Assembly: GCA_009726075.1 (NCBI GenBank)
Contig: WLND01000118.1
Span: forward strand, 1-6,085
Direction of reading: 5' to 3'
Origin: Actinomycetota bacterium
GTDB lineage: Bacteria > Actinomycetota > Actinomycetes > S36-B12
DNA: 6,085 bases
The translations under genes were made by a program, and so were the position numbers. The notes beneath the pieces were generated by a model. It made no database searches. It was not told the origin of the DNA and was given only the letters and a program-made list of their open reading frames with translations. Numbering within the stretch: the first letter of the stretch is position 1; every line of letters starts with the position of its first letter. Below, piece after piece: positions 5,215-6,085 of this stretch.

Positions 5215-6085
5215 CGGACACCAGCTCCTCGGATGCCCGATGGTGCCGCGTGCGGCGTCCGGCTATGTAGAAGATCACGCCGGTGACGACGAAGATCGCG
5301 AGCGGAATCGCCTCGATCAAGAGGTACTGGCCGCGCTCGGCCTCAGTCCAGCCCTCGGGGCGGTAGGCCTCGGAGAACCAGCCATCGCCCAGTCCCGGCA
5401 TGAGCAGCTGCACCGTGGCGAAGATGACCCAGCCGGTGAGCAGGATTGACAGGAATGGGGCCCAGGGAGCACGGAAGGGGCGCGGGTGATCGGGGTGCGT
5501 GATCCGAAGGCGCCACAGGGCGGGGAAGACTGCGATGTAGGAAATCAGCGTGGTGGAGACCGCGATAGCGAGGACCACGCCGAAGTACTTGCCCGTATCG
5601 CCGTTGCTCAGCTCGTGGACCGCGACGACGACCGCCGTTGCGAGAATGCCGGAGAGCACGTTCACTCGCACCGGCGTGCCGTAGCGGGCGCTGATGGCGC
5701 CCATCCAGCGCGGTGCGGCGCCGTCGTAGCCCGATACCGCCATGGCGCGGTCTGATCCCATGATCCAGGCCACGCCGCTGGACAGCAGGCACAGGATGAA
5801 CAGGAGGGCGCTGATGGCCCCGAAGATCTCGCCGAGTCCGGTCAGCGTGACGGTGCCGTCGGCTGCGACATTGCCGCCGTAGACGGAGAAGACCGCCCGC
5901 ATGGCATCGATGAAGCCCCCCAGCCCTGACACCTGAGAGGAGGGGAGCACGACGATCACGCAGAGCACCGGGATGCTGTACATGAGGATGGCCACGATCG
6001 CCGATCGGCCGATCGAGAAGGGGACGTCCTTCTTGGGGTTCTTCATCTCGTCGCCGGCGGTGTTCGGCAATTCGAATCCGACGTA
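5195..6085 (-). CDS. APC-superfamily amino acid/amine permease, C-terminal half
   Basis: The gene enters from the right edge already in frame (YVGFELPNTAGDEMKNPKKDVP...) and ends at TAG 5197-5195; 296 residues are visible. The opening matches the conserved loop after TM6 of APC permeases ('.GFE....AGEE.KNP.rdvP'). Six hydrophobic segments follow, at about 30-49, 85-108, 136-152, 162-188, 206-227 and 249-270, fitting TM7-TM12 of a 12-helix, LeuT-fold inner-membrane transporter. The PFRAPW sequence between TM10 and TM11 is also typical. The protein takes up or exchanges amino acids or related amines using ion gradients or antiport; the substrate cannot be read from this half, since the binding residues of TM1 and TM6 lie outside. 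The short tail (RRTRHHRASEELVSVTATPE) is polar. The TTG at 6070 is an internal codon, not the start. Confidence 0.92.
   Translation of the reverse strand, partial: YVGFELPNTAGDEMKNPKKDVPFSIGRSAIVAILMYSIPVLCVIVVLPSSQVSGLGGFIDAMRAVFSVYGGNVAADGTVTLTGLGEIFGAISALLFILCLLSSGVAWIMGSDRAMAVSGYDGAAPRWMGAISARYGTPVRVNVLSGILATAVVVAVHELSNGDTGKYFGVVLAIAVSTTLISYIAVFPALWRLRITHPDHPRPFRAPWAPFLSILLTGWVIFATVQLLMPGLGDGWFSEAYRPEGWTEAERGQYLLIEAIPLAIFVVTGVIFYIAGRRTRHHRASEELVSVTATPE

Overview
The window looks like chromosomal DNA of a high-GC Gram-positive bacterium (Actinomycetota). Third codon positions are strongly G/C, GTG starts are used, one gene carries a Tat-type signal, and the gene types (soluble CYP next to a TetR regulator, a PLDc_N/SHOCT small membrane protein, a Tat-exported flavin amine oxidase) are typical of that phylum. 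I cannot place it more finely from sequence alone. No rRNA, tRNA, CRISPR array, transposase or integrase is visible. Coding density is high and no gene-free stretch exceeds 300 bases.

Layout, left to right: (1) the last 51 codons of a dual-specificity/tyrosine phosphatase on the plus strand (2-157); (2) a Tat-exported FAD amine oxidase on the minus strand (218-1594) whose domain order appears circularly permuted; (3) a hairpin-rich intergenic region (1690-1810); (4) a SET-domain lysine methyltransferase-like gene, minus (1801-2646); (5) a second hairpin-rich region (2681-2766), a palindrome cluster and a long terminator-like hairpin (2811-2855); (6) a small two-TM PLDc_N/SHOCT protein, minus (2870-3244); (7) a 159-bp divergent intergenic region with two dyads; (8) a cytochrome P450 (3404-4591) with a TetR-family regulator 2 nt behind it (4594-5214), plus strand; (9) the C-terminal half of an APC-superfamily amino acid/amine permease, minus (5195 to beyond the right edge), overlapping the TetR gene tail to tail by 20 nt.

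The P450 and TetR genes form a clear two-gene operon. The amine oxidase and the APC permease could both act on amines or amino acids, but they are not adjacent, so any shared pathway is a guess. The two most unusual things are the permuted amine oxidase and a pair of related ~85-bp palindromic elements. These elements sit in inverted orientation on either side of the SET gene, and each has its ATGTCG and CGACAT arms separated by exactly 28 nt.
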